Origin: Protaetiibacter intestinalis
GTDB lineage: Bacteria > Actinomycetota > Actinomycetes > Actinomycetales > Microbacteriaceae
Direction: 5' to 3'
Length of the DNA: 64,000 nt
Assembly: GCF_003627075.1 (NCBI RefSeq)
Contig: NZ_CP032630.1
Coordinates: forward strand, 930,001-994,000
In this document: piece by piece, positions 35,213 to 44,182 of the stretch
Position numbering within the stretch: the first letter of the stretch is position 1
Layout of the letters: each line of letters begins with the position of its first letter
Notes under the pieces: model-generated
The model's input: the letters and a program-made list of their open reading frames with translations, nothing else
Told to the model about the DNA's origin: nothing
The model's database searches: none
Program-made: the position numbers and the translations under genes

Positions 35213-36144
35213 TGCGCCCCGCCGAGAAGGTGATCATCAGCACCGCGGTCACCGGCAGCGTCAACGTCCCCTCGCAGAGCGACTACCTGCCGCTCAGCGC
35301 GGAGCAGGTCGTGCAGGCATCCGTCGAGGCGGCCCACGCCGGCTCGGCCATCATCCACCTGCACGCCCGCCACCCCGACGGGCGGCCCGCGTTCGAGGCG
35401 GAGGCGTTCGAGGCGATCATCCCGCCGATCCTCGAACAGGTCGACGTGGTCATCAACATCTCCACGGGCGGCTCCTCGCAGATGACGATGGAGGAGCGCC
35501 TCGCGGGCGCCACCCGATTCAGCCCCGAACTCGCCTCGCTCAACATGGGGTCGATGAACTTCGTGTACTCGGGCATCGCCGACAAGGTGACGCACTGGAA
35601 GCACGAGTGGGAGAAACCGTACGTGCTCGGCACCTACAGCCACCCCTTCATCAACACCTTCGACCGCATCGAGTACGTGCTGCGCGAGCTCGGCGAACGT
35701 CGCGGCACCCGCTTCGAGTTCGAGTGCTACGACATCGGGCACCTGTACACGCTCGCCTACTTCGTCGACCGCGGGCTCGTCGAGCCGCCGTTCATGATCC
35801 AGGGCGTGTTCGGCATCCTCGGCGGCATCGGCGCCGACCACGCCAACCTCGAGCACATGGTGCGGATCGCCGACAAGCTGTTCGGCGACGAGTACCGGTT
35901 CTCGGCGTTCGCGGCCGGGCGCGACCAGCTGCAGTTCGCCACCCACTCCGCATGGCTCGGCGGGCATGTGCGCGTCGGCCTCGAGGACAGCCTGTGGATC
36001 GGCAAGGGCCGGCTCGCCGAGAGCAACGCCCAGCAGGTCGAGAAGATCCGCGCCGTCATCGAGGACCTCGGCCGCCCCCTCGCCACCCCCGACGACGCCC
36101 GCCGCATGCTCGGCCTCAAAGGCCTCGCGGGCGTCACCCTCTGA
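35209..36144 (+). CDS. 3-keto-5-aminohexanoate cleavage enzyme family (BKACE)
   Basis: 311 aa zinc enzyme family that condenses a beta-keto acid with acetyl-CoA to give acetoacetate plus a new acyl-CoA. Zn-ligand His pair in SAIIHLHARHPDGRP near residue 46; other hallmarks are TGGSSQMTMEERL, GSMNF and RVGLEDSLWIGKG near residue 255. The substrate class depends on pocket residues I cannot assign. Context (aldolase, SDR, bicupin) suggests breakdown of a branched or cyclic acid. Confidence 0.9.
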   Translation: MMRPAEKVIISTAVTGSVNVPSQSDYLPLSAEQVVQASVEAAHAGSAIIHLHARHPDGRPAFEAEAFEAIIPPILEQVDVVINISTGGSSQMTMEERLAGATRFSPELASLNMGSMNFVYSGIADKVTHWKHEWEKPYVLGTYSHPFINTFDRIEYVLRELGERRGTRFEFECYDIGHLYTLAYFVDRGLVEPPFMIQGVFGILGGIGADHANLEHMVRIADKLFGDEYRFSAFAAGRDQLQFATHSAWLGGHVRVGLEDSLWIGKGRLAESNAQQVEKIRAVIEDLGRPLATPDDARRMLGLKGLAGVTL

Positions 36145-36171
36145 CCCACCACCCGCAGAAACGGACCGCAC

Positions 36172-37110
36172 ATGAGCACGTATGCCACGGACGACATCCG
36201 CTCGACCCTGCAGACGACGGCACCCGCCGTGCAGGTCGACCCGTCGACCCCCATCAAGCCCTCGCAGTGGATCGAGTTCCTCGCGCTGCCGCCCGGCGAG
36301 GTGCTCGCCCACGGCAGCCGGGTGTGGAACGCGCGGGCCGCGAACCTCGTGGTCTCGTACACCGAGGGGCGCGCGGGAGACGTGCTCGAGCGCGCCGCAC
36401 AGGTCGACGAGTACGTCGTGCTGCAGTACTCGGAGAGCGCGCCGATCCTGGTGACCGCGGGCGAGGAGTCGGCGGAAGTCGACGAGGAGGCCTTCGTCGT
36501 CGTGCCGCCCGGCGACTCGCGCATCGAGCTGCGCGGCGACGGGCCCGTCATCCGGCTGTTCTCGGTGCGCTCCGGCGACCTGGCGGCGGCCTCCCTCAAC
36601 GCCGAGGCGTACGAGGAGCCGGATGCGCGCTCCGCCCCGCTCGGCGAGTGGCCGGACCCCGTGGGAGGTTTCCGGCTGCGGGTCTACCGCCTCGCCGACA
36701 CCCCCATCGCGCCCGGCCGCTTCGGACGCATCTTCCGCACCACCAACGTCATGGTCAACTTCCTCGCCGAGGAGCCGACCCCGCGCGACCCGCACAAGCT
36801 CTCACCGCACCACCACGACGACTTCGAGCAGATCTCGCTCGCCGTCAAGGGCGACTTCGTGCACCACATCCGCTACCCCTGGGGGCCGGATTCGGGCGCC
36901 TGGCGCGAGGACGAGCACCGGCGGATCGCGACGCCGTCGATCTGCGTCATCCCGCCGCCGACCGTGCACACGACGCAGGGCATCGGGCCGCACCAGCAGC
37001 TCATCGACATCTTCTCGCCGCCCCGCGTCGACTTCTCGACCTCGGGTTGGGTGCTGAACGCCGCCGACTACCCCGCGGCGCCCGACCGCGGCATCCCCGA
37101 GGGGAGCTGA
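36172..37110 (+). CDS. Bicupin-like protein of unknown function
   Basis: 312 aa with two cupin-like halves. The second half has HHHDDFEQISLAVKG near residue 219 (metal-type HxH...E) and PPPTVHTTQG near residue 262; the first half (YVVLQYSESAPILV, FVVVPPGDSRIEL) lacks the His cluster and may be structural. Could be a metal-dependent dioxygenase or isomerase, or a sensor; the sequence does not decide. One base separates its stop from the next start. Confidence 0.7.
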   Translation: MSTYATDDIRSTLQTTAPAVQVDPSTPIKPSQWIEFLALPPGEVLAHGSRVWNARAANLVVSYTEGRAGDVLERAAQVDEYVVLQYSESAPILVTAGEESAEVDEEAFVVVPPGDSRIELRGDGPVIRLFSVRSGDLAAASLNAEAYEEPDARSAPLGEWPDPVGGFRLRVYRLADTPIAPGRFGRIFRTTNVMVNFLAEEPTPRDPHKLSPHHHDDFEQISLAVKGDFVHHIRYPWGPDSGAWREDEHRRIATPSICVIPPPTVHTTQGIGPHQQLIDIFSPPRVDFSTSGWVLNAADYPAAPDRGIPEGS

Positions 37111-37111
37111 G

Positions 37112-37900
37112 ATGGGGCTGCCGCTCGCGCACAGCCTGTTCCGGGCGGCGCTCGCCGACCCGAGCCGGGTGCCGCTCGGCACCTGGGTGAAGCTGCCGGC
37201 GACCGAGAGCATGGAGCTCGTCGCGCTCGCCGGCTTCGACTTCGCCGTGATCGACCTCGAGCACTCGGCGATGAACCTCGAGACCGCGTTCCGGCACATC
37301 GGCACGGCGCTGCTCGCAGGCGTCTCGCCCATCGTTCGGGTGCCGAGCCTCGAGGGCGGGCTCGCGCAGCGCATCCTCGACGCGGGGGCGGAGGGGATCA
37401 TGCTGCCGCACGTCGACACGGTCGAGCAGGCGCGCGCCGCGGTCGCGGCCGTGCGGTTCCCGCCGCTGGGTGCGCGCGGGGTCGGCAGCACCAGCCGGGC
37501 CGGCGCCTGGGGTGCCGTCTCGCGCGAGGACTACCTGCGCTACGGCAACGAGGAGGTCGTGCTCATCCCGCAGCTCGAGAGCGCCCAGGCCGCCCGCAAC
37601 GCCCGCGCAATCGCCGAGGTGCCCGGGGTCGACGTGCTGCTCGTCGGCGCGGCCGACCTCTCCACGAGCGAGGGGCTCACCGAGACCGACCCGGCGGTCG
37701 TCGAGCTCATCGCGGGCGCCGTACGGGACGTGCACGCGGCGGGCAAGCCGATCGGCAACGCCGGCGGACCGACCGCCGCGAACGTGCGCGCCTCGCTCGA
37801 CGCCGGCTTCGACTTCACCCTCCTCGGCAACGACGCGAGCCTGCTCGGCGCCGCCGCCCGCGCGGCCGTCGAGGCGGGCAGGTCGGTCGAACGGGGATGA
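37112..37900 (+). CDS. HpcH/HpaI-family aldolase
   Basis: 262 aa TIM barrel for retro-aldol cleavage of 2-keto-3-deoxy or 4-hydroxy-2-oxo acids. Conserved GTWVKLPATESMELVA near residue 23, FAVIDLEHSAMN near residue 45, the metal-site Glu in IPQLESAQAA near residue 152 and Asp in LVGAADLS near residue 178. Probably provides the C-C cleavage step of the operon, giving pyruvate or a related ketoacid. Confidence 0.9.
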   Translation: MGLPLAHSLFRAALADPSRVPLGTWVKLPATESMELVALAGFDFAVIDLEHSAMNLETAFRHIGTALLAGVSPIVRVPSLEGGLAQRILDAGAEGIMLPHVDTVEQARAAVAAVRFPPLGARGVGSTSRAGAWGAVSREDYLRYGNEEVVLIPQLESAQAARNARAIAEVPGVDVLLVGAADLSTSEGLTETDPAVVELIAGAVRDVHAAGKPIGNAGGPTAANVRASLDAGFDFTLLGNDASLLGAAARAAVEAGRSVERG

Positions 37901-37930
37901 TGTGAGGGTCGCAAGTGTCGAGGGAGACGG

Positions 37931-38689
37931 ATGACGATGGGGCTGCTCGAGGACAAGGTCGTGCTGCTGGTCGGGGCGAGCACCGGCATCGGCGCGGAGG
38001 CCGCGCGGGTCTTCGCGGCGGAGGGCGCCTCGCTGGTGCTCGCCGCGCGCTCGGCGGATGCGCTCGAGTCGCTCGCGGGTGAGCTCGCCGAGGGCGGGCA
38101 CGCGGTCGCGACGGCGGCGGGCGACGTGACCTCGGCATCCGACGTGGCGCGCATGGTGGACACGGCCGTCGAGCGCTTCGGGCGGCTCGACGGGGCCTTC
38201 AACAACGCCGGCATGACGCAGCTCGGGCTGCTGCACGAGGTGAGCGAAGACGACTTCGACCGCCTGTTCGCGGTCAACGTGAAGGGCGTGTGGCTGTGCC
38301 TGCGCGAGGAGCTGCGCGTCATGCGCGCGGCGGGTGCCGGCTCGATCGTCAACACCTCGAGCGTCGGCGGCTACAAGGGCAGCTCGGGTCTCGGCGCGTA
38401 CCAGGCGACCAAGCACGCCGTCATCGGCCTCACCCGCACCGCCGCCCACGACAACGGGCCGCTCGGCATCCGCGTCAACACGGTCGCCCCCGGACCGACC
38501 GAGTCGGCCATGCTCGACGCGATGCGCCGCGACGACCCCGACGCCATCCCGCGCCGCCTCGCCGCGATGCCGCTGCGCAAGGTGGGCACGGGCGCCGAGG
38601 TCGCGAACGCCGTCGCCTGGCTGCTGAGCGACCGCGCGAGCCACGTCACAGGTGCCGTCCTCCCCGTCGAGGGCGGCTTCACCGCCTGA
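37931..38689 (+). CDS. Short-chain dehydrogenase/reductase
   Basis: 252 aa classical SDR: cofactor loop GASTGIG near residue 14, NNAG near residue 90, catalytic Ser in VNTSSVGG, and Tyr/Lys in YQATK near residue 157. The C-terminus GAVLPVEGGFTA is typical. ATG 37931 is preceded by AGGGAG; ATG 37937 is also possible. Last gene of the plus operon; its stop is the first base triplet of the 88-bp block shared with 23.7 kb. Confidence 0.92.
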   Translation: MTMGLLEDKVVLLVGASTGIGAEAARVFAAEGASLVLAARSADALESLAGELAEGGHAVATAAGDVTSASDVARMVDTAVERFGRLDGAFNNAGMTQLGLLHEVSEDDFDRLFAVNVKGVWLCLREELRVMRAAGAGSIVNTSSVGGYKGSSGLGAYQATKHAVIGLTRTAAHDNGPLGIRVNTVAPGPTESAMLDAMRRDDPDAIPRRLAAMPLRKVGTGAEVANAVAWLLSDRASHVTGAVLPVEGGFTA

Positions 38690-38706
38690 TCCTCACCCCC
38701 GACATC

Positions 38707-38767
38707 GCTGATCGGTCGGTTTCTGGTCTCAAACCGGCGGTTTGAGACCAGAAACCGACCGGTCAGC
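38707..38767. repeat. Family C 61-bp palindrome, second copy
   Basis: Identical in the palindrome to the copy at 23730-23790. The shared sequence runs from the SDR stop codon to about 38775 and contains, on the minus strand, the stop codon of the convergent lipoprotein gene (38769-38771). Confidence 0.85.
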
Positions 38768-38768
38768 G

Positions 38769-40502
38769 TCACGGGTCGAGGCGGACGAGGCGGGCGAAGC
38801 GGACGACGAGGTCGTCGGCGCCGGGGGCGAGCGAGATGCGGATGCGGGTGCCGGCGGCGAGGGCGCCGTCGGGGAGGGCGATCGTCGCGGTGCGCCAGGC
38901 GCCCGAGCCGTCGCGGGCGACCGGGGCCGAGGAGCCCGCGGCCGTGTCGACGGCGAACGAGCCCGCGCCCTCGTCGAAGTAGGTGACCTTGAGCACCGTG
39001 CGCCCGGTGGCGGCGGCCGCGAAACGCGGGTCCACGTCGAGGGCGAAGCCCGTGTCGCCGGCCGCGACCTCCGTCGACAGTCCCTCGTACGCGGTGCCGT
39101 TGTCCTCCTCGAAGACGTGCTCGTGCACATCCGCCTCTGTGCGGTGCGCGACCGAGCCCGGCTCGTCGACCTGCACGAGCCAGCGCTCGAGGTTGCGCAC
39201 CCACGGACGGGTCGGCCACGAGGCCGGGTCGTCGAAGGGACCCGACTCGAGGTCGCCGGCCCAGTAGGTGTCCTCCGCGTCGCGGAGGGCGGCCCAGGCA
39301 TCCGCCGAGGTCTCGGCCGTCTGCCCGAGCGAGAGCCGCAGCCAGTCCCACTGCTCGGGGTACTCGGCCAGGTACGAGGGCCCCGGCACGACGTACATCC
39401 AGTTCACCCGCAGCTGCAGCGCCTTGAGGTTCGCCTGGCGCACGGCGTAATACACGTCGTCGGTCGAGTAGCCGCAGTCGGTGAAGCACTCGTTCTCGGT
39501 CGCCACGACGTACCGGCCCGAATGGACCGGCAGCGACTCGTCGACGGTCATGTGCCCGTTCGGCTCGATGTGCGAGCCGTAGGCGGGCGCCTCGCTCAGG
39601 TGGAAGTTGGAGAGCTCGGTGATACCCGTGCGGATGCCCATCCCGGCATCCACAGCCCGCCGCGCCAGCAGGTCGTCGGCCGCGCCGAACGGACCCCACG
39701 GGTAGTCCTCGCCCGTGAAGACGAGCTTGTCGGCGTGGTCGCCGAAGAGCGTCACGAGGTCGCTCCAGGCGTGCGCGTACCAGTCGAGGTAGGCCCGCTC
39801 GTCGAGTTCGCCGGCGTCCGCGGCGGCCGTCACCATCTCGTAGTCGTACTCGGCCCACGTGAAGGCGCCCGGCACGTAGACGAATCTCAGACGCGGATCG
39901 GCGGCCAGCCCGAGGTCGACGAACAGCATCCGGTAGGTGTCCATGAGGTGGCCCCAGACGCACTCGTCCCAGATCGGCAGGTGGCGTTCGCCGTCGTAGT
40001 CGGGGCCGTAGCTCGAGACGCCGCACTCCTTCGCGACCCACTCGGGCGCCCAGTCCTCGCCGCTCGCGAAGATGCGCATCCAGAAGTCGCCCGGCTGCCG
40101 CAGTTGCGCGTCGAGCGCGTCGAAGCCCATGCCCTGGGCGTCGCCGCTCGAGGTGCGGTCGAGAACCTCGTCGGGCGTGGGCCGCAACTGCCGCCAGGAG
40201 AGGTCGACGGAGCGTACGGCGACGAGCTCGGACGCGTCGGCCTCCTCCGAGAAGTAGCCCGAGTTCGCGGCCGGCCGCACCCAGTCGGGCAGCGTCCAGT
40301 CGTCGCCGTCGGCGATCGTGACGCCCGTCGCATCCGCGTCGACGAACGCCGCGCGCGGCCCCACGTCGAGGTCGATGCCGTCGCCGCCCGCCGTCGGCAG
40401 CGGCTCCGGCGCACTCACCGTGCACCCCGCGAGCGCCGCGGCGAGGGCGACCGCCACGGCCGCGGCCGGCGCGCGACGGCGACGAGGCGACGGCTCAGGC
40501 AT
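38769..40502 (-). CDS. Secreted lipoprotein, glycoside-hydrolase-like
   Basis: 577 aa. Signal peptide with lipobox AALAGC near residues 21-26. Residues ~60-430 have the feel of a TIM-barrel glycosidase: VPGAFTWAEYDYEMV, LVFTGEDYPWG and YVVATENECFTDCGYS supply candidate acidic residues. The last ~140 residues are beta-rich (FALDVDPRFAAAATGRTVLKVTYF) like a carbohydrate-binding jelly roll. I do not recognise the GH family. It is last in the sugar importer operon, overlapping the kinase gene by 8 bp, so it may trim the polymer outside the cell. Confidence 0.7.
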   Translation of the reverse strand: MPEPSPRRRRAPAAAVAVALAAALAGCTVSAPEPLPTAGGDGIDLDVGPRAAFVDADATGVTIADGDDWTLPDWVRPAANSGYFSEEADASELVAVRSVDLSWRQLRPTPDEVLDRTSSGDAQGMGFDALDAQLRQPGDFWMRIFASGEDWAPEWVAKECGVSSYGPDYDGERHLPIWDECVWGHLMDTYRMLFVDLGLAADPRLRFVYVPGAFTWAEYDYEMVTAAADAGELDERAYLDWYAHAWSDLVTLFGDHADKLVFTGEDYPWGPFGAADDLLARRAVDAGMGIRTGITELSNFHLSEAPAYGSHIEPNGHMTVDESLPVHSGRYVVATENECFTDCGYSTDDVYYAVRQANLKALQLRVNWMYVVPGPSYLAEYPEQWDWLRLSLGQTAETSADAWAALRDAEDTYWAGDLESGPFDDPASWPTRPWVRNLERWLVQVDEPGSVAHRTEADVHEHVFEEDNGTAYEGLSTEVAAGDTGFALDVDPRFAAAATGRTVLKVTYFDEGAGSFAVDTAAGSSAPVARDGSGAWRTATIALPDGALAAGTRIRISLAPGADDLVVRFARLVRLDP

Positions 40503-41406
40503 GGGATGGGGTCACCTCGATGCGGGAGGCGAGCGCCGGGATGTCGGCGGGCTCGAAGACGGCGGCTCCGGGCCGGAGGGTGTTGGCGGCGGCGACCGCG
40601 GATGCGGTGCGCAACGCCTCCGGGAGTGCAGCACCGCCCTCGAGCGCGGTGAGCAGGCCGGCGAGGAACGAGTCGCCCGCGCCGACCGTGTACGGGCCGG
40701 CCGAGGGGGCGACCACGCGCCAGGCGCCCGCGGCATCCGCCCCGAGAGAGCCGGCCGCGCCGTCGGTCACGATCGCGGTCTCGGCGCCCCGCGCCCGCAG
40801 CGACGCGGCGAGGTCCTCGAGCTCGCCCGGCCCCACGGCCTCGGCGGCCTCCGCCCGGTTCACCTTCACGAGCGCGGGCCGGGTGCGCTCGAGCACCGCC
40901 GCGAGCGCCTCCCCGCGCAGGTCGACGGCGAGCCGCACCCCGCGATCCGCCGCGTCGGCGAGCGCCGCCGCGAGCGCGCCCGCGCGGGTGTCCGGCACGG
41001 AACCCGACACGGCGAGCCACCCCTCGCGCACACCCTCGAGCGTGGCGGTCAGCGCCGCCCAGGCGCCGTCGTCCGGCTGGGCCACGCACTCGTAGAACTC
41101 GGTGATGCGTCCGTCCGTCGCGTCGACGACGCTCACGCACGTGCGCGTCTCCTCGCGCGCCGGCACCACCTCGACGGGCACGCCCTCGGCCTCGAGCGCC
41201 ACCCGCATCCCCTCGCCGACCGTGCCGCCGAGGGGCGCGATGGCCCGCACCTCCGCTCCCAGCGTGTGCAGCGCGCGGGCCACGTTGAGCGACTTGCCGC
41301 CGGGCAGCGCGAGCTTCCATGTGGGCCGGTGGATGCCGCCCACCTCGAGCACGGGCACGCCGTAGGTCACGTCGAGCGCAGGAGAGAGTCCGAGGCAGGT
41401 GATCAC
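40495..41406 (-). CDS. PfkB-family kinase, FruK/LacC type (sugar-phosphate kinase)
   Basis: 303 aa from GTG 41406, overlapping the upstream gene as GTGA. The motif LPGGKSLNVARALHTLG near residue 34 is typical of 1-phosphofructokinase and tagatose-6-phosphate kinase, and VGAGDSFLAGLL near residue 247 is the PfkB catalytic signature. With the SIS isomerase and class II aldolase, a role in making tagatose- or fructose-1,6-bisphosphate is likely (inference). Confidence 0.88.
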   Translation of the reverse strand: MITCLGLSPALDVTYGVPVLEVGGIHRPTWKLALPGGKSLNVARALHTLGAEVRAIAPLGGTVGEGMRVALEAEGVPVEVVPAREETRTCVSVVDATDGRITEFYECVAQPDDGAWAALTATLEGVREGWLAVSGSVPDTRAGALAAALADAADRGVRLAVDLRGEALAAVLERTRPALVKVNRAEAAEAVGPGELEDLAASLRARGAETAIVTDGAAGSLGADAAGAWRVVAPSAGPYTVGAGDSFLAGLLTALEGGAALPEALRTASAVAAANTLRPGAAVFEPADIPALASRIEVTPSHA

Positions 41407-42332
41407 GCCTCGAGCTCCGCCTCGACCTCGGCGCGCGTGGCCTGGCCGCCGGCGCCGCCCGCGCCCCGCGTCGAGAGCGAGCCCGCGACCGCGGCCCAGC
41501 GAACGGCCTCCGCGAGCGGGCGGCCGTCGAGCCACGCGGCGAGGAAGCCCGCGTCGAAGCTGTCGCCGGCGCCCGTCGTGTCGACGACGTCGAGCACGAG
41601 TCCGGGCGCCCGTACGACGTCACCGGCGGGCGTGACGGCGAAACCGCCCGCGGCGCCGTCCTTGACGACCACCACCGGTCCCCGGGCCGCGAGCAGCGTC
41701 GCGGCGGCCACGGCATCCGCAGGCTCGTCGCCGAGCGCCCGGGCGAGGGCGAGCGCCTCCTGCGCATTCGGCAGCAGCAGGTCGAGGTGCGGCAGGCATT
41801 CGGCGACGCCCGCCCAGGTCTCCGCGGGATCCCAGTTGGTGTCGAGGCTCGTCGTCACGCCCCGCGCCCGCAGCTCCGCGAGCACCGCGGGCAGCTCCGC
41901 CGCGAGGGTCGGCACCAGGAAGAAGGAGGCGACGTGCACGTGGGTTGCGGATGCGGCGGCGGCACGCACCTCGTCGCCCGTCACCCCCGCGAGCGCACCC
42001 GTGAGCGTGAGGATCGCGCGGTCGTCGGGCGCCGACAGGATGACCGACACCCCCGTCGGCTCGTCGACGACCGTCACGGACTCCGTGGAGACCCCGGCAT
42101 CCGCCAGCAGCTCGCGCGTGCGCGCACCGAACACGTCCCGCCCGACGCGCGCCACGAGCGCCGTGTCGACGCCGAGCCGGGCGAGACCCGCCGCGCAGAT
42201 GCCCGCGCTCGAGCCGAGCACGAGATCCGCGCCCGCGAGCAGTTGCTCCGCCTGACCGAAGCGGGGCACGACATCGCCCCGCAGCACGAGGTCGAGGTTG
42301 GCGTCGCCCGCCACGAGCACGCGTGCCGTCAT
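41403..42332 (-). CDS. PfkB-family carbohydrate kinase, ribokinase-like
   Basis: 309 aa. N-terminal VLVAGDANLDLVLRGDV, mid GSSAGICAAGLARLG and catalytic DTTGAGDSFDAGFLAAW near residue 246. Ribokinase/sugar-kinase subgroup, different from the neighbouring FruK/LacC-like kinase, so it probably phosphorylates the free sugar after import. Overlaps the permease gene by 4 bp. Confidence 0.88.
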   Translation of the reverse strand: MTARVLVAGDANLDLVLRGDVVPRFGQAEQLLAGADLVLGSSAGICAAGLARLGVDTALVARVGRDVFGARTRELLADAGVSTESVTVVDEPTGVSVILSAPDDRAILTLTGALAGVTGDEVRAAAASATHVHVASFFLVPTLAAELPAVLAELRARGVTTSLDTNWDPAETWAGVAECLPHLDLLLPNAQEALALARALGDEPADAVAAATLLAARGPVVVVKDGAAGGFAVTPAGDVVRAPGLVLDVVDTTGAGDSFDAGFLAAWLDGRPLAEAVRWAAVAGSLSTRGAGGAGGQATRAEVEAELEA

Positions 42333-43198
42333 CCCTTGAGCCCCGACATGGTCATCGTCTGCACGAACTGCTTCTGCGCGAACAGGAAGAACAGCACGAG
42401 CGGTGCCGTCGCGATGACGTTACCGGCCATGAGCAGATCCCACTGGGTGCGCCGGGTGCCCTGGAAGTTCGCGATGCCGAGCTGCACGGTGAATGCGCCG
42501 TCGTCGTTGATCGCGATGAGCGGCCAGACCAGGTCGTTCCACGAGCTCAGCAGCGTGAAGATCGCGAGCGTCGCCATCGCGGGGCGGGCGAGCGGCAGCA
42601 CGACGCGCAGGAAGATCTGCAGGCGGTTCGCCCCGTCGATCGCCGCCGCCTCCTCGATCTCGGCGGGGATCGAGAGGAAGAACTGCCGCATGAGGAAGAT
42701 GCCGAAAGCGGACGCCAGCCACGGCACGAACGCCGCCGCGAGCGTGTTCACGATGCCGAGCTTCGAAAACATGATGTAGGTCGGGATCATGAGCAGCTGC
42801 GTCGGAATCATGATCGTCGCGAGGATCACGAAGAACCCGACGTTGCGCCCCCGGAACTGCAGCCGCGCGAAGCCGTAGCCGGCGAGCGAGCACAGCACGA
42901 TGTGCGACACGATCGAGATGACCGCCACGATCGTCGAATTCGCGAGCCAGCGCAGGATGTCGGTGTCGACGAGCAGCCCGACGAACCCGTCGAGCGTGAT
43001 CCGCGAGGGGAAGAACGGCGGCGGGAACTTCACGAGGTCGGATCGGGGGGAGACCGAGGCGAGCAGCATCTGCCCGAACGGGATGAAGAACAGCAGCGCG
43101 ATCGGCGCGAGCACGAGGTGCCAGAGGCTGAACCGGCGCGTCGTGCGACGGCGAGTCGAGTCGAGGCGCGGGCCTCGGGTCAGCGAGGTGAGCGCCAT
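42329..43198 (-). CDS. ABC sugar transporter permease (CUT1, MalG/UgpE-like)
   Basis: 289 aa, six helices; EAA loop EIEEAAAIDGANRLQIFLR near residue 180 is typical of CUT1 permeases. ATG 43198 lies on the stop codon of the partner permease. The ATPase is not encoded nearby, so a shared MsiK-type ATPase elsewhere in the genome is expected, as in other actinobacteria. Confidence 0.93.
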   Translation of the reverse strand: MALTSLTRGPRLDSTRRRTTRRFSLWHLVLAPIALLFFIPFGQMLLASVSPRSDLVKFPPPFFPSRITLDGFVGLLVDTDILRWLANSTIVAVISIVSHIVLCSLAGYGFARLQFRGRNVGFFVILATIMIPTQLLMIPTYIMFSKLGIVNTLAAAFVPWLASAFGIFLMRQFFLSIPAEIEEAAAIDGANRLQIFLRVVLPLARPAMATLAIFTLLSSWNDLVWPLIAINDDGAFTVQLGIANFQGTRRTQWDLLMAGNVIATAPLVLFFLFAQKQFVQTMTMSGLKG

Positions 43199-44157
43199 CA
43201 GAACGCCTCCATGTTGCGGCGGCGCGCGAAGAGGACCGCGCCGATCGTGATGAGCAGGGTCACGGCGAACAGCACGTACGCCGCGGCCGATCCGGCACCG
43301 AAGTCGAGGGCCTTGAAGGCCTTCTCCCACAGGTAGTAGACGATCGTCTTCGTCGAGTCGAGGGGACCGCCGCGGGTGGTCGTGTAGACGAGGTCGAAGA
43401 GCTGCAGGGCGCCGATGGTCTGCCAGATGCCGACGAACACCGTCACCGGCCGGAGCTCGGGCCACACGACCTGCCAGAAGGTCTGCCACCGGTTCGCGCC
43501 GTCGATGCGGGCCGCCTCGAGCAGTTCGTTCGGGATGTCCTGCAGGGCGGCGAGGTAGATGACGGTCGTGAACGCCGCCTGCCCCCACAGCGACATGATG
43601 GCGATCACGAGCATCGCCTGGTTCGGATCCTCGAGCCAGCCCTGGGCGGGAAGGCCGAGCGCGCGCAGCACGTTGTTGACGAGCCCGTACTGCGGGCTGA
43701 ACAGGTAGGTCGACAGGATGCCGGTGGAGGCCGCGGAGGCCACGAACGGCACGAAGATGGCGGTGCGGTAGAGCCCGATGAACCGGATGTCGCGGTTGAG
43801 GGCGACGGCGAGGAACAGTCCCAGCAGCACCGAGGCCGGCACGAACAGCAGCACGTAGAGGCCCGTCTGGCTGACCGCGGCCCAGAACTCCGCGTCGGTC
43901 ATGATCTTCGCGTAGTTGTCGCCGCCGACGAACTTGGGCGGCGCGAAGCCGTTCCACTTCTGCAGCGAGAGGATGAACGCCCACGCCGCCGGGAACACCG
44001 AGAGGCCGAGGATGATCACCATCGCGGGGGCGACGAACGCCCAGCCGGTGAGGGTGCCGAGCCCGCGCCGGCGGCGCGCGCCGCCCCGGGTGCGGCCCGC
44101 CGGCGCGGGGTTCGGGGTCCCGGGCGCGGTCACGGGTTTCTCGGTCACGGTCGTCAT
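43198..44157 (-). CDS. ABC sugar transporter permease (CUT1, MalF/UgpA-like)
   Basis: 319 aa. Long Ala/Pro/Arg-rich N-terminus, then six helices; EAA loop PNELLEAARIDGANRWQTFW near residue 215. ATG 44157 has GAGGAG 6 bp upstream and is preferred over ATG 44175. Pairs with the MalG-like permease. Confidence 0.93.
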   Translation of the reverse strand: MTTVTEKPVTAPGTPNPAPAGRTRGGARRRRGLGTLTGWAFVAPAMVIILGLSVFPAAWAFILSLQKWNGFAPPKFVGGDNYAKIMTDAEFWAAVSQTGLYVLLFVPASVLLGLFLAVALNRDIRFIGLYRTAIFVPFVASAASTGILSTYLFSPQYGLVNNVLRALGLPAQGWLEDPNQAMLVIAIMSLWGQAAFTTVIYLAALQDIPNELLEAARIDGANRWQTFWQVVWPELRPVTVFVGIWQTIGALQLFDLVYTTTRGGPLDSTKTIVYYLWEKAFKALDFGAGSAAAYVLFAVTLLITIGAVLFARRRNMEAF

Positions 44158-44182
44158 CGTCGGCTCCTCGACCATTCTCGGT

